The translations under genes and the position numbers were made by a program. The notes under the pieces are model-generated. The model searched no databases. It had not been told where the DNA came from and was given only the letters and a program-made list of their open reading frames with translations. Shown piece after piece: positions 20,129-28,987 of a DNA stretch of 64,000 nucleotides (positions within the stretch are counted from its first letter, which is position 1; every line of letters starts with the position of its first letter). This DNA comes from Salinisphaera shabanensis E1L3A (GTDB lineage: Bacteria; Pseudomonadota; Gammaproteobacteria; Nevskiales; Salinisphaeraceae). The stretch lies in contig NZ_AFNV02000003.1 in assembly GCF_000215955.2 (NCBI RefSeq), positions 241,475 to 305,474 on the forward strand, read 5' to 3'.

Positions 20129-20710
20129 TCACCGTACGAGCCCGCACAGTTCGTCCAGCATCGCCAGTGTCAGGCCCCAAAGGCGCTGGCCGTCGCCGCA
20201 GTCATAGCAGGGCATGGGTAAGCTCGCCCGGCCTACTCGCCATCGCATGGTCTGCCGATTGACGGGTTCGTTAAGCCAGGCGAGCGAGAGCCAGCGCGTC
20301 GCGGCGATTTCGTGATTGAGTACCGGGGTGATGCGCTGCTCTAGCCTATAAACGAACGGTGACACCACCATGGGGGCCCGCCGCCGATGGTCGAGTGTCA
20401 GCCGGTCGTTTAGACGGCCAATACCGTGTTCGCGTGTGATGCGCAGGCCGACTTCCTCCTGGGTTTCGCGACAGGCTGCGCGCGAGGCGCTGGCTTCGTC
20501 CGCCGCATCGACCCGGCCGCCCGGGAACGCCATATCACCCGACCAGGGATCGCCCTCCCGGTGCGCGCGCAGCGCGAGCAGTACCTGTGCGCCCTGACCC
20601 GAGTCGCGCAGAATGACGGCCACCGCGGCGCGCTTGAGATAGCGCCGAAAGCGCAGGCGCCGAGCACGATAGTCGGCAAGCGTGCGGGCGATGGGGGCGA
20701 GTTCATGCAT
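20129..20710 (-). CDS. NUDIX hydrolase, CoA pyrophosphatase type
   Basis: A 193-residue hydrolase of the CoA/nucleotide pyrophosphatase group (NudL-like). The Nudix box is complete: GGRVDAADEASASRAACRET then QEEVGL, with the REXXEE glutamates in place. The preceding VLLALRAHREGDPWSGDMAFPGG contains the UPF0035 lead-in typical of CoA pyrophosphatases. It would cleave CoA to phosphopantetheine and 3',5'-ADP in the cytoplasm. It lies downstream of the pnt operon but beyond that operon's terminator. Confidence 0.87.
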   Translation of the reverse strand: MHELAPIARTLADYRARRLRFRRYLKRAAVAVILRDSGQGAQVLLALRAHREGDPWSGDMAFPGGRVDAADEASASRAACRETQEEVGLRITREHGIGRLNDRLTLDHRRRAPMVVSPFVYRLEQRITPVLNHEIAATRWLSLAWLNEPVNRQTMRWRVGRASLPMPCYDCGDGQRLWGLTLAMLDELCGLVR

Positions 20711-20743
20711 GGGCGAAGCTTAACCGGCAATATGCCGCACCAA

Positions 20744-20770
20744 GAAAAAAGCCGCCCGAAGGCGGCTTTT
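20744..20770 (-). terminator. intrinsic terminator after pntB
   Basis: Six A, then GCCGCC, CGAA tetraloop, GGCGGC and TTTT. It lies 20 bp beyond the pntB stop. The flanking A and T tracts could terminate either strand; on the minus strand it ends the pnt operon. Confidence 0.85.
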
Positions 20771-20790
20771 CTCGTATTGGCCTAAACGCT

Positions 20791-22188
20791 CTAGAGCTGC
20801 TTGAGGCCGTTGGCCAGGTCCGTACAGACTTGCTTCGCGTCGCCGAACACCATGCGGGTGTTGTCGCCGAAGAACAGGGCGTTCTGTACGCCGGAGAAGC
20901 CGGTGCCCTTGCCGCGCTTGACGACATAGACCTCGCGGGCCTTGTCGACATCGAGGATCGGCATGCCGTAGATCGGGCTGGATTCGTCGGTACGCGCGGC
21001 CGGGTTGACCACGTCGTTCGCGCCGATGACCAGGGCCGCGTCCGCGTTCGGGAACTCGGCGTTGATCTCTTCCAGATCGAAGATCTTGTCGTAGGGCACG
21101 CCGGCCTCGGCCAGCAGCACGTTCATGTGACCGGGCATACGGCCCGCCACCGGGTGGATGGCGAACTTCACGTCCACATCGTGCTCTTTTTCAAGCATCT
21201 GTACGAATTCCCAGAGCTTGTGCTGGGCCTGGGCGACGGCCAGACCGTAGCCGGGCACGATGATCAGGCTGTCGGAATAGGCAAACGATGCCGCGGCGTC
21301 GAAGGCCTCGACCGACTTCATCTCGCCTTCCGGGCCGTCTGCTTCGGCGCCATCGTCCACGCCGAAGCCGGCGAACAGCACGTTCGAGATCGAACGGTTC
21401 ATGCCGTTGGCCATGAGCAGCGTGAGCAGCGTACCGGCGGCACCCACGACGGTACCGGCGATGATCATCGCCGCGTTGCCGAGCACGAAGCCCTCGAAGG
21501 CCACGGCCAGACCGGTGAAGGCGTTGTACATGGAGATGACCACCGGCATGTCGGCGCCGCCGATCGGGTTGGTCAGCAGTACACCGAAGGCCAGCGACAA
21601 CAGGAAGAACAGCGTGACCAGAACCGGCGCGCTGCCATCAGAAGCAATGATGGCAATGCCCAGGATCACGGTGATCGCGGCCACACTGCCGTTGATCAGC
21701 TGCTGACCGGGCAGGCGGATGGTCTTCTTCATCTTGCCTTCGAGCTTGGCCCAGGCAATCAGCGAACCGGAGAAGGACACGCCACCGATGAGCGCGCCGA
21801 TCACGGCCAGCGTGAGCACGGTCGTGCCGTGGTCGAACGCGCTGCCGGAGTACATCTCCACCAGCGCGATGGCCGCGGCCGCGCCGCCGCCCATGCCGTT
21901 ATAGAGCGCAACCATCTGCGGCATGGCGGTCATTTCGACCTTCTTGCCGGTATACCAGGCGCCCGCGCCGCCGATGACGATCGCGAGGATCATCAGCACG
22001 TAACGGAAGAACCCGGCTTCCATGGCCGGGTGCCAGAGCGTGACCACGGTGGCCAGCGCCATGCCGATGCCGGCCCACTTGATACCGCTCTTGGCGGTCT
22101 TGGGCGAGCCCATGCGCTTGAGGCCGATGATGAACAGTACGGCCGCGATGAAATAACTCGCGTCTACGGTAAATTCCCAGAAACTCAT
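20791..22188 (-). CDS. pntB: NAD(P) transhydrogenase subunit beta
   Basis: A 465-residue inner-membrane subunit of proton-translocating transhydrogenase, which uses the proton gradient to make NADPH from NADH. The N-terminal two-thirds is a series of Gly/Ala-rich membrane helices (about eight). The C-terminal NADP-binding domain III contains IIVPGYGLAVAQAQ, HPVAGRMPGHMNVLLAEA, VIGANDVVNPAA and KRGKGTGFSGVQNALFF. It is the last gene of a three-gene operon pntAA-pntAB-pntB on the minus strand. Confidence 0.96.
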   Translation of the reverse strand: MSFWEFTVDASYFIAAVLFIIGLKRMGSPKTAKSGIKWAGIGMALATVVTLWHPAMEAGFFRYVLMILAIVIGGAGAWYTGKKVEMTAMPQMVALYNGMGGGAAAAIALVEMYSGSAFDHGTTVLTLAVIGALIGGVSFSGSLIAWAKLEGKMKKTIRLPGQQLINGSVAAITVILGIAIIASDGSAPVLVTLFFLLSLAFGVLLTNPIGGADMPVVISMYNAFTGLAVAFEGFVLGNAAMIIAGTVVGAAGTLLTLLMANGMNRSISNVLFAGFGVDDGAEADGPEGEMKSVEAFDAAASFAYSDSLIIVPGYGLAVAQAQHKLWEFVQMLEKEHDVDVKFAIHPVAGRMPGHMNVLLAEAGVPYDKIFDLEEINAEFPNADAALVIGANDVVNPAARTDESSPIYGMPILDVDKAREVYVVKRGKGTGFSGVQNALFFGDNTRMVFGDAKQVCTDLANGLKQL

Positions 22189-22237
22189 ATTCGGTAACCT
22201 TTTCGTGTGCTCGTTCTTGTAATGGGATCAGCGAGGA

Positions 22238-22522
22238 TCAGTCCTTGGAGGACTTGAACATTTCGAGCATGCGCTCGGTCACGACATAACCGCCGACCGC
22301 GTTGCCGGCCGCCAGAATCACGCCGATAAAGCCGATCAGCGTCTCCCAGAAGCCGTCGGCATGGCCGAGTGCGACCATGGCGCCGACGAGCACGATCCCG
22401 TGCACGAAGTTGGAACCCGACATGAGCGGGGTATGCAGGATGGCCGGTACACGGCCAATGATCTCGTAGCCGGTGAAGGCGGCGAGCATGAAGATATAGA
22501 GTGCGACAAAACCTGTAATCAC
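22238..22522 (-). CDS. pntAB: NAD(P) transhydrogenase subunit alpha, membrane part
   Basis: A 94-residue hydrophobic protein equal to the membrane end of E. coli PntA (LYIFMLAAFTGYEIIGRVPAILHTPLMSGSNFVHGIVLVGAM). The split of the alpha subunit into a soluble and a membrane polypeptide is known from Rhodospirillum and many other Proteobacteria. It lies 41 bp after pntAA and 49 bp before pntB, all on the minus strand. Confidence 0.95.
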   Translation of the reverse strand: MITGFVALYIFMLAAFTGYEIIGRVPAILHTPLMSGSNFVHGIVLVGAMVALGHADGFWETLIGFIGVILAAGNAVGGYVVTERMLEMFKSSKD

Positions 22523-22563
22523 TGTCTTTTCTCCCGAAAGATGATGAGCCGGTGGGCGAAGGC

Positions 22564-23736
22564 CTAGGCGTTGCCTTCGAGCGCCTTCTTGGCGGCTTCG
22601 TTGACGGTTTCGCCGTCGTGCGTCAGCGCGGACTTGGCCAGGATTTCGTCATCCCAGTTGATTTCGAGCTTGCGCGTCTTGTCGGCCGGCTTGGCGTCGT
22701 CCTGACCTTCTTCCTCGACCACGATCAGCTGCAGGAAGTTGAACAGGTTCTGGGCGTACATCTCGCTGGCATGCTCGGCGAGCAGTGCCGGCACGTTGGA
22801 GGGCCCGTAGATGGTCACGCTGCCGTGGGTGACGACTTCGTCAGGCTGGGTGAGCTCGCAGTTGCCGCCGCCGGAGGCGCCGAGGTCGATCAGCACCGAG
22901 CCGGGCTTCATGGCATCGACCATCGCCTTGGAGATGATCTTGGGCGCCGGCTTGCCGGGCACCGCGGCGGTGGTGATCACCGCATCGGCATCGGCCATGT
23001 TCTTTTCCAGCATCTGCTGCTGTTTCTTCTTTTCCTCGTCGGTTAGCTCGCGGGCATAACCGCCTTCGGCTTCGGCCTTGACGCCTTCGGCCATCAGGAA
23101 GTCCGCGCCGAGCGACTCCACCTGTTCCTTGGTGTCGGTACGCACGTCATAGGCGAAGACCTTGGCGCCCAGGCGCTTGGAGGTGGCAATCGCCTGCAGC
23201 CCGGCCACGCCGGCGCCGATGACCAGCACCTTGGCCGGGCGAATGGTGCCGGCGGCGGTGGTCAGCATCGGCAGGAAGCGTTCCAGCGAGTTGGCCGCCA
23301 TGAGCGCGGCCTTGTAGCCGGCCGCGGAGGCCTGTGAGGACAGGGCGTCCATCGACTGGGCACGGGTGATACGCGGCACCAGTTCCATGGCGAAACTGGT
23401 CACGCCGGCGTCGTTGAGCGCCTTGACCGTGTCCGGATTGTTATGGGCCTGGACGAAGCTGATGAGTACCGCGCCCTTTTTCATCTTGCCGATCGCCTGG
23501 GCATCGGGCGCGTTGACCGCCAGCACCACATCGGCGCCGAATACGTCGTCCGTGTTGTCGGTGATCTGGACCGGCTCCTTGAAGGATTCGTCCGGAATGC
23601 GGCTGCCTTCGCCGGCGCCCTTGGCGATCTTGAGATCGACGTTCAGTTTGGCCAGCTTGTCGGCCACCTTGGGCACCATGGCGACACGGGTTTCGCCACT
23701 GGCCGTTTCTTTCGGGACTGCGATAGTTACGCTCAT
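22564..23736 (-). CDS. pntAA: NAD(P) transhydrogenase subunit alpha, soluble NAD-binding part
   Basis: A 390-residue domain I protein that binds NAD(H). The Rossmann motif is VLVIGAGVAGLQAIATSKRLGA near residue 170, and the N-terminus (VAVPKETASGETRVAMVPKVADKLAKL) is shared with alanine dehydrogenases. PRITRAQSMDALSSQASAAGY is the hallmark loop. First gene of the pnt operon, with a roughly 155-bp leader up to 23891 that shows no clear operator to me. Confidence 0.96.
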   Translation of the reverse strand: MSVTIAVPKETASGETRVAMVPKVADKLAKLNVDLKIAKGAGEGSRIPDESFKEPVQITDNTDDVFGADVVLAVNAPDAQAIGKMKKGAVLISFVQAHNNPDTVKALNDAGVTSFAMELVPRITRAQSMDALSSQASAAGYKAALMAANSLERFLPMLTTAAGTIRPAKVLVIGAGVAGLQAIATSKRLGAKVFAYDVRTDTKEQVESLGADFLMAEGVKAEAEGGYARELTDEEKKKQQQMLEKNMADADAVITTAAVPGKPAPKIISKAMVDAMKPGSVLIDLGASGGGNCELTQPDEVVTHGSVTIYGPSNVPALLAEHASEMYAQNLFNFLQLIVVEEEGQDDAKPADKTRKLEINWDDEILAKSALTHDGETVNEAAKKALEGNA

Positions 23737-23891
23737 GTCTTCCCTTGATTTGTTCTAATGAATATCCGGCGCGGCGCCTCGGCGCTCGAAAAAACGCGCG
23801 CTGCGCTCGTCAGGCCGCAGGCCGGATCAACCCCAACTGCAGTCTAACCCAAACCATTAGGCTTTCGTAGCAGATGTCGGGGGCGGCGATT

Positions 23892-24653
23892 TCAGCTTCC
23901 AGGTTGGGTTACCGCGGTTTCGACGTAGTCCTGCGGTAGGCTCAAACGGCGCTCGGACACTTCTTTATGGCTCACGTCGACCAGCTGGCGCCGTTCGCCG
24001 GTATTGGTGTCGGTAAAGCGTACCGGCATGCCGGCCAGGCTTAGATAAGGCAGGCCGGCGGTTTCGAAGCCGGTGCCGGCGAGCAGCGTCTGCATGAGCG
24101 AGAACATCGACGTGACGGTGGAGAACGTATCCTTGGATATGCCCAGCGCCTTGGGGGTGGCTACGCACAGCGTTTCTGCCGGCTTTCCGCCGCGTACGAC
24201 CTGAACGACTTCACACTTGATGCCGGCCACGGTATCCGTGCGTCCGGTGCGGTCGAGGCCGATCTTCTGATTGCGGGTATCCAGGCCGGGCACCGATTGC
24301 AGCATGGCGGCCCGCGCGGTGGCCTGTTGTTCCTGCGGCAGTTGTTGTACGCGGTCTTCGATCTGGGCGCGCAGCGAATCCACCCGCTGGCGGATGACGC
24401 TGGCCGAGTTGCTGTCCAAGCGCGTATACGTGCTTTCACGCGGGTCGATCGAAAAGATCGCCTTGGCGTCTTCCTTGTAGAGCTGCCACTGGGGGCTTGC
24501 ATCGTCGATACGAACGGCGCCGGGGCGCATATCGACGGTAAAGGCGCCGCTTGCGCCCTGGTAGGTCAGTGTCGTGTTCGCCTGGGCGATGCCCGCGACG
24601 GCGCTCAGGCCGGCCAGCAATACAACGGCGGCCGTACGGCGGATTCGAATCAT
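23892..24653 (-). CDS. exported DUF4412-like protein
   Basis: A 253-residue protein with a cleavable signal (MIRIRRTAAVVLLAGLSAVAGIAQA). The mature part is beta-rich and resembles the DUF4412 type: a start such as TLTYQGASGAFTVDMRPGAVRIDD, and a central VAGIKCEVVQVVRGGKPAETLCVA whose two Cys may form a disulfide. No enzyme motif is seen. I chose the ATG with AAAGGA 8 bp upstream; a longer frame to 24746 is antisense to the next gene. It is divergent from the exonuclease gene. Confidence 0.65.
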   Translation of the reverse strand: MIRIRRTAAVVLLAGLSAVAGIAQANTTLTYQGASGAFTVDMRPGAVRIDDASPQWQLYKEDAKAIFSIDPRESTYTRLDSNSASVIRQRVDSLRAQIEDRVQQLPQEQQATARAAMLQSVPGLDTRNQKIGLDRTGRTDTVAGIKCEVVQVVRGGKPAETLCVATPKALGISKDTFSTVTSMFSLMQTLLAGTGFETAGLPYLSLAGMPVRFTDTNTGERRQLVDVSHKEVSERRLSLPQDYVETAVTQPGS

Positions 24654-24744
24654 GGGCAGGGTCCTTTTGAACGGGATCGATAAAATACCGCGTCTCGGTG
24701 TACGCATGCAGCAGAACGCGCGCAGTGTGCAGTACACTAGCGTC

Positions 24745-25611
24745 ATGCTGCTCGTGGATGCCAGTGTCTATATTTTCCGGGCCTTCCACTCGCTGCCCTC
24801 GAGTTTGACCGGGCGCGATGAGCAGCCGCTGAATGCGGTCTACGGTTATACGACGTTTCTCGTTCAGCTTCTCGAAGCCGACCACGATCAACAGGTCGCC
24901 GCCGCGTTTGACGAATCGCTGACGAGTTCGTTTCGCAACGAATTCTATGCCGATTACAAGGCCAACCGCGAGCTGCCGCCGGCCGCACTCGAAGCCCAGA
25001 TCGGCGCGTGTCGCGAGATGACCGAAGCGCTGGGCGTGGCCACCCTGTCGAGCCCGATCTATGAAGCCGACGACCTGATCGGCACACTGGCGGCGGCCAG
25101 TGATACGCCCGTCAAGATCGTCACCTCCGACAAGGATCTGGCCCAGGTCATGGGCCCAGGCGACATTCTCTGGGACTACGCGCGTGAAACGCGCTACGAC
25201 TGTGCCGCGATCGAAGCCAAATTCGGCGTGCCGCCGGCGCGTATCGCCGACTATCTGGCGCTGGTGGGCGATCATGTCGACAACATTCCCGGCGTGCCGG
25301 GTATCGGCGCTAAGACAGCGGCCGCGCTGTTGCAGCGCTTCGACGGAATCGAAGCGCTGCTGGACGATCTCGAGGGCGTGGCCGGCAGCGGCCTGCGCGG
25401 CGCAAAATCGCTGGCGACAAAAATCGAAACCCATGCCGAGCAAATACGGTTGTCGTATCGGCTGGCGACGATCGTCACCGATATTGCGCTCGATACCGAG
25501 CAGCGCGATATTCGCCGGCAACACCCGGATCGCGAAGCACTGGCGTCGATCTGCGATCGGCTTGGCGTGGGCGATCGGCTGCGCAAACGCCTGGGTGCCC
25601 CCATCTCGTGA
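24745..25611 (+). CDS. 5'-3' exonuclease / flap endonuclease (Xni-like)
   Basis: A 288-residue protein homologous to the 5' nuclease domain of DNA polymerase I. Metal-binding segments are LLVDASVYIFRAF, AFDESLTSSFRNEFYADYKANR, EADDLIGTLA and VTSDKDLAQVM. The H3TH region LVGDHVDNIPGVPGIGAKTAAALL follows. It would remove RNA or DNA flaps. The ATG has no Shine-Dalgarno; TACACT lies 6 bp upstream. Its TGA overlaps the GTG of the fructosamine kinase gene (GTGA). The E. coli Xni lacks part of the metal site; here the acidic residues look complete, so it may be active. Confidence 0.85.
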   Translation: MLLVDASVYIFRAFHSLPSSLTGRDEQPLNAVYGYTTFLVQLLEADHDQQVAAAFDESLTSSFRNEFYADYKANRELPPAALEAQIGACREMTEALGVATLSSPIYEADDLIGTLAAASDTPVKIVTSDKDLAQVMGPGDILWDYARETRYDCAAIEAKFGVPPARIADYLALVGDHVDNIPGVPGIGAKTAAALLQRFDGIEALLDDLEGVAGSGLRGAKSLATKIETHAEQIRLSYRLATIVTDIALDTEQRDIRRQHPDREALASICDRLGVGDRLRKRLGAPIS

Positions 25612-26486
25612 TCGATTGGGCGGCGATCGATTCGGCCATCGCGATAGCGCGGGGCGCGCCCTTTGCGGGCGAGCGCCGTACGCGTCTGGGCGGTGGCTCG
25701 ATTAATACCGCTTATCGAATCGAGAGCGCCGAGCAGTCGTACTTCGTCAAGCTCAACCGTGCAGACCGAGCGGTGATGTTTGCGGCCGAAGCCGCCGGGC
25801 TGGCCGAATTGGGCCAGGCGGTGGGACTGCGTATACCGCATGTCATCACGCAGGGTTCGACCGAGGCGCACGCCTATCTCGTGCTCGAGTACATTGCACT
25901 CGAAGCACTGACCCCTGCAGCGATGACGCGTCTCGGTGAAGGGTTGGTCGACATGCACGGTATCGTCGCCACGCGCTATGGATTCGAGCGCGACAATACG
26001 ATCGGATCGAGCGCCCAGCCGAATGCCTGGCACGCCCAGTGGCTGGAATTCTGGCGCGAGAATCGTATGGCGGTCATGCTCGACGCGCTCGCGCCCCATC
26101 ATCGCGGTCTGGCGCGCGACGGCGATGCGTTGCTGGCGGTGCTCGACACGCTACTGGATAGACATCGCCCCGAGCCCTCGCTGGTACATGGCGATCTGTG
26201 GGGCGGCAATGTCGGCATGGACGAACACGGCGTGCCGGTGCTGTTCGACCCGGCCGTCTACTACGGCGATCGTGAGACCGATCTGGCTATGGCTGAACTT
26301 TTCGGCGGTTTCTCACCGTTGTTCTTCGAGGCGTACTGGGGCGCCTGGCCGATGAGCGACGGTTATCGTCATGTCCGGCGTCCGCTCTACCAGCTATATC
26401 ATCTGCTCAACCATGCGCGTCTGTTCGGCGGCCATTACGTGGCCGAGAGCCGGCGTGTGATGCAGCAGCTGCTCGCCCGGGTGTGA
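25608..26486 (+). CDS. fructosamine kinase family protein
   Basis: A 292-residue phosphotransferase that would phosphorylate sugar-amine (Amadori or ribulosamine) adducts on proteins, starting their repair. Motifs are GGGSINTAYRI (ATP loop), YFVKLN (lysine), VHGDLWGGNVGMD (catalytic Asp and Asn) and LFDPAVYYGDRETDLAM (DPA replacing DFG), with the C-terminal YQLYHLLNHARLFGGHY signature. Starts at GTG overlapping the exonuclease stop, implying coupled translation. The catalytic residues are intact. Confidence 0.92.
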   Translation: MIDWAAIDSAIAIARGAPFAGERRTRLGGGSINTAYRIESAEQSYFVKLNRADRAVMFAAEAAGLAELGQAVGLRIPHVITQGSTEAHAYLVLEYIALEALTPAAMTRLGEGLVDMHGIVATRYGFERDNTIGSSAQPNAWHAQWLEFWRENRMAVMLDALAPHHRGLARDGDALLAVLDTLLDRHRPEPSLVHGDLWGGNVGMDEHGVPVLFDPAVYYGDRETDLAMAELFGGFSPLFFEAYWGAWPMSDGYRHVRRPLYQLYHLLNHARLFGGHYVAESRRVMQQLLARV

Positions 26487-26574
26487 GCGGTCGGGCTGCG
26501 CTGTTGCGGCCTGAACGCATGCGTACAATGACGCGTATCGTTTTCGACTTACTGCAACGCCAGCGTACGCGCCC

Positions 26575-27396
26575 ATGTCCGATATTCCGGTACTCGATAC
26601 CCGCCCGCCTGCCGGCCTGACGCCGGGTTCGGTTGGCGCGAACAAACTCGCCAAGCGTCTCAAGCGCCTGACCGGCCAGGCCGTGACCGATTACGACATG
26701 ATCCGCGACGGCGATCGCATCATGGTGTGTCTGTCCGGCGGCAAGGACAGCTACACCATGCTGGAGATGCTGCGCTATCTGCAGGAGGTCGCCCCGGTGC
26801 GCTTCGAACTGCGCGCGGTCAATCTCGACCAGAAGCAGCCCGGTTTTCCTGAGCATATCCTGCCGGCCTATCTGGACGGGCTCGGTGTGGATTACGAAAT
26901 CATCGAGCGCGATACTTATAGTGTCGTCACCGAAAAGGTGCCGGAAGGCGCGACCATGTGCGGTCTGTGCTCGCGGCTGCGTCGCGGCATTCTCTACCGC
27001 TACGCAAAGGAAAACGGCTTCAACCGGATCGCGCTGGGCCATCATCGCGACGATATCGTCGAAACAATGTTTTTGAACATGTTTCATGGCGCGCGCATGG
27101 CCGCCATGCCGCCCAAGCTGCGATCCGACGACGGCGAGAATGTCGTTATTCGCCCGTTGGCTTATTGCAGCGAACGCGATATCGAAAAATACGCGCGTCT
27201 GAACCAGTACCCCATCATTCCCTGCAATCTGTGCGGCTCGCAGGCGAATCTGCAGCGTCAGAACATCAAGGCCATGCTGGCCGACTGGGAGCGCATCGAC
27301 CCAGGGCGTAGCGAACGTATATTCCGATCGATGACGCGGATCGCACCCTCGCAAATGGCCGACCGCGACCTGTTCGATTTCGCTGCGCTGGATTGA
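26575..27396 (+). CDS. ttcA: tRNA 2-thiocytidine(32) synthetase
   Basis: A 273-residue PP-loop ATPase that thiolates C32 of certain tRNAs using an iron-sulfur cluster. The PP-loop is SGGKDS near residue 57. The TtcA cysteine motif [14 protein letters not shown] follows near 125, and CNLCGSQ near 222 gives the second Cxx[18 protein letters not shown] is also characteristic. Length matches the family. It is probably monocistronic; the next gene has its own promoter and operator. Confidence 0.95.
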   Translation: MSDIPVLDTRPPAGLTPGSVGANKLAKRLKRLTGQAVTDYDMIRDGDRIMVCLSGGKDSYTMLEMLRYLQEVAPVRFELRAVNLDQKQPGFPEHILPAYLDGLGVDYEIIERDTYSVVTEKVPEGATMCGLCSRLRRGILYRYAKENGFNRIALGHHRDDIVETMFLNMFHGARMAAMPPKLRSDDGENVVIRPLAYCSERDIEKYARLNQYPIIPCNLCGSQANLQRQNIKAMLADWERIDPGRSERIFRSMTRIAPSQMADRDLFDFAALD

Positions 27397-27482
27397 TCTG
27401 GGACAACATCCCTACCCTGTCAATTCGGTATCAAGGCGTTGAAAAAGGCACAGTGTTTGCCTGTGCTCAATACACGATTTTA

Positions 27483-27511
27483 TTGAAAATCGTTCCTATT
27501 TACCGCATACT
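27483..27511 (+). promoter_or_regulatory. predicted sigma-70 promoter of the desaturase gene
   Basis: TTGAAA at 27483-27488 and CATACT at 27506-27511 with a 17-bp spacer, about 65 bp before the desaturase ATG. The operator-like palindrome begins 7 bp after the -10 box, so it would cover the transcription start. Confidence 0.55.
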
Positions 27512-27518
27512 TTGTACG

Positions 27519-27538
27519 CAGTGAACAGTTGTGCACTG
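27519..27538. promoter_or_regulatory. DesT/FabR-like operator palindrome
   Basis: The 20-bp sequence CAGTGAACAGTTGTGCACTG is an inverted repeat with 8 of 9 bases matching in each half. It resembles, from memory, the AGTGAAC half-sites bound by the TetR-family regulators DesT of Pseudomonas and FabR, which sense acyl-CoA or acyl-ACP saturation and repress desaturase genes. It sits at the expected start point of the desaturase gene. The regulator gene is not in this window. Confidence 0.6.
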
Positions 27539-27574
27539 CAATGTAATCACCGCAATTCGTGAGGCGAACAGGCG

Positions 27575-28762
27575 ATGTCCGCAGAAAGGAAATATCCCGC
27601 CAATCCCCATTTGGAAGACAAGTTCAACTGGGTTGAATTCATCCCGTTCGCGCTTCTGCATGTGGCGCTCATCGGTATCTGGTGGACCGGCTTCACCGCG
27701 ACCTCGATTGCCCTGTGTGTCGGGCTTTACGTAGCGCGCGTATTCGCCATCACGGCGGGCTACCACCGCTATTTCTCGCACCGTGGTTACAAGACCAGCC
27801 GTGCGTTCCAGTTCGTGCTGGCCTTTGTCGGTTCGGCGGCGTTGCAGCGCGGCCCGCTCTGGTGGGCGGCCAAGCATCGCGAGCATCATCGCGATTCAGA
27901 CATGCCGGCCGACTCGCATTCGCCGCGCCAGTACGGCTTTTTCGATGCCCATGTGGGCTGGGTATATCGCGAGGCCCGCTCGCACGCCGACCTGGATCTG
28001 ATCAAGGACTTCTCCAAGTACCCGGAGATCCGCTGGATCGAGCGTCACCAGTTCCTGCCTGCGCTGATCGTGGCCGGGCTGTGCTTCGCCGTGGGCGGCT
28101 GGGCTGGCTTGGTGTCGGGCTTCGTGCTGTCGACCGTGCTCGTCTATCACGCCACCTTCACGATCAACTCGCTCAACCACGTGATCGGCAAGCAGCGCTA
28201 TCTCACCGGCGACGATTCCCGCAACAACTGGTTCCTGGCGCTGCTGACCATGGGTGAAGGCTGGCACAACAACCATCACTATTATCCGGCCGCTGCCCGC
28301 AACGGCTTCTTCTGGTGGGAAATCGATACGACCTATTATCTGTTGCTCGGGTTGGAAAAGGTCGGCTTGGTATGGGACCTGCGTCAGCCACCCAAGACGA
28401 TTCTCGCGAACGAGAAGGCGCCGACCCAGAAGATCATCGACAAATGTGCGGTCTATATCGCCGAAGGCTTCTCTCCGGATCGCATCAGCCGCAACATCCG
28501 GGCGCGTTGGGAAGGCAGTCATATTCTCGATGACCTACGTGCCCATGCGCGCGACAAGTGGGATTCGGCCGAAGCCTATCTGGCGGAAATCGAACTGCCG
28601 GAACTCCCCAGCGTCGAGCAGCTCAAAGCCCGTGCCTATGCGAAGTTCAAGGTTCGCCACGAAGGCCTCGACCGTGCCATTGAGCGTGCGCACGAAATGC
28701 TGCGCAGCTCGGTGTCGCACCGCCTGATCGAGCAAGCCCGTTCGGAGCCGAAGTCGGCTTAG
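27575..28762 (+). CDS. acyl-CoA / fatty acid delta-9 desaturase
   Basis: A 395-residue membrane di-iron desaturase that would put a double bond into saturated acyl chains aerobically. The three histidine boxes are HRYFSH (about residues 63-68), HREHH (about 98-102) and HNNHH (about 231-235), with hydrophobic segments between them. Preceded by GAGGCG and by the promoter and palindrome described separately; followed by a strong terminator, so it is monocistronic. The soluble C-terminal tail of roughly 130 residues (PTQKIIDKCAVYIAEG onward) is also found in Pseudomonas DesB/DesC-type enzymes. Confidence 0.92.
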   Translation: MSAERKYPANPHLEDKFNWVEFIPFALLHVALIGIWWTGFTATSIALCVGLYVARVFAITAGYHRYFSHRGYKTSRAFQFVLAFVGSAALQRGPLWWAAKHREHHRDSDMPADSHSPRQYGFFDAHVGWVYREARSHADLDLIKDFSKYPEIRWIERHQFLPALIVAGLCFAVGGWAGLVSGFVLSTVLVYHATFTINSLNHVIGKQRYLTGDDSRNNWFLALLTMGEGWHNNHHYYPAAARNGFFWWEIDTTYYLLLGLEKVGLVWDLRQPPKTILANEKAPTQKIIDKCAVYIAEGFSPDRISRNIRARWEGSHILDDLRAHARDKWDSAEAYLAEIELPELPSVEQLKARAYAKFKVRHEGLDRAIERAHEMLRSSVSHRLIEQARSEPKSA

Positions 28763-28784
28763 TGGGCTAACGCTTATCAGTCTG

Positions 28785-28814
28785 AAAAAGCCCGTCGTTA
28801 GGACGGGCTTTTTT
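28785..28814 (+). terminator. intrinsic terminator after the desaturase gene
   Basis: AAAAAGCCCGTC, a 4-nt loop, GACGGGCTTTTTT. An 8-bp GC-rich stem followed by six T, starting about 20 bp after the stop codon. Confidence 0.88.
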
Positions 28815-28987
28815 ATGGGCGTGTTTTCAGCAATCTTGTTGCTGTTAAAGCCGTGCCGCGCTATCGAAACGTGGCGTAGCCGCGGTGTCGAGCGCGGCGT
28901 CTCGCAGCAGCGTCAAACCCAGGTGCTGCGTGGCGAAGGAAATGATGGGCGAGCAATGCAAATCGCGCGCGGTGGCATTCGCTGACG

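Noticed and set aside
19857..20180. 107-codon minus-strand frame across the priA upstream spacer
   Set aside because: It overlaps the NUDIX 3' end, has no Shine-Dalgarno and no protein-like pattern; the region is better explained as regulatory.
20830..22197. 455-codon open frame on the plus strand
   Set aside because: It is the exact antisense of pntB; the His/Arg/Gly/Asp-rich composition is an artefact of GC-rich codons on the other strand.
27448..27466. GCACAG / CTGTGC inverted repeat after ttcA
   Set aside because: The 6-bp stem has no T-tract; too weak to call a terminator.
28852..28987. Open minus-strand stretch after the Kv channel stop that reads somewhat protein-like (SPIISFATQHLGLTLLRDAAL)
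   Set aside because: It has no start codon outside the channel gene and is only about 45 codons; possibly a remnant, but not supportable.
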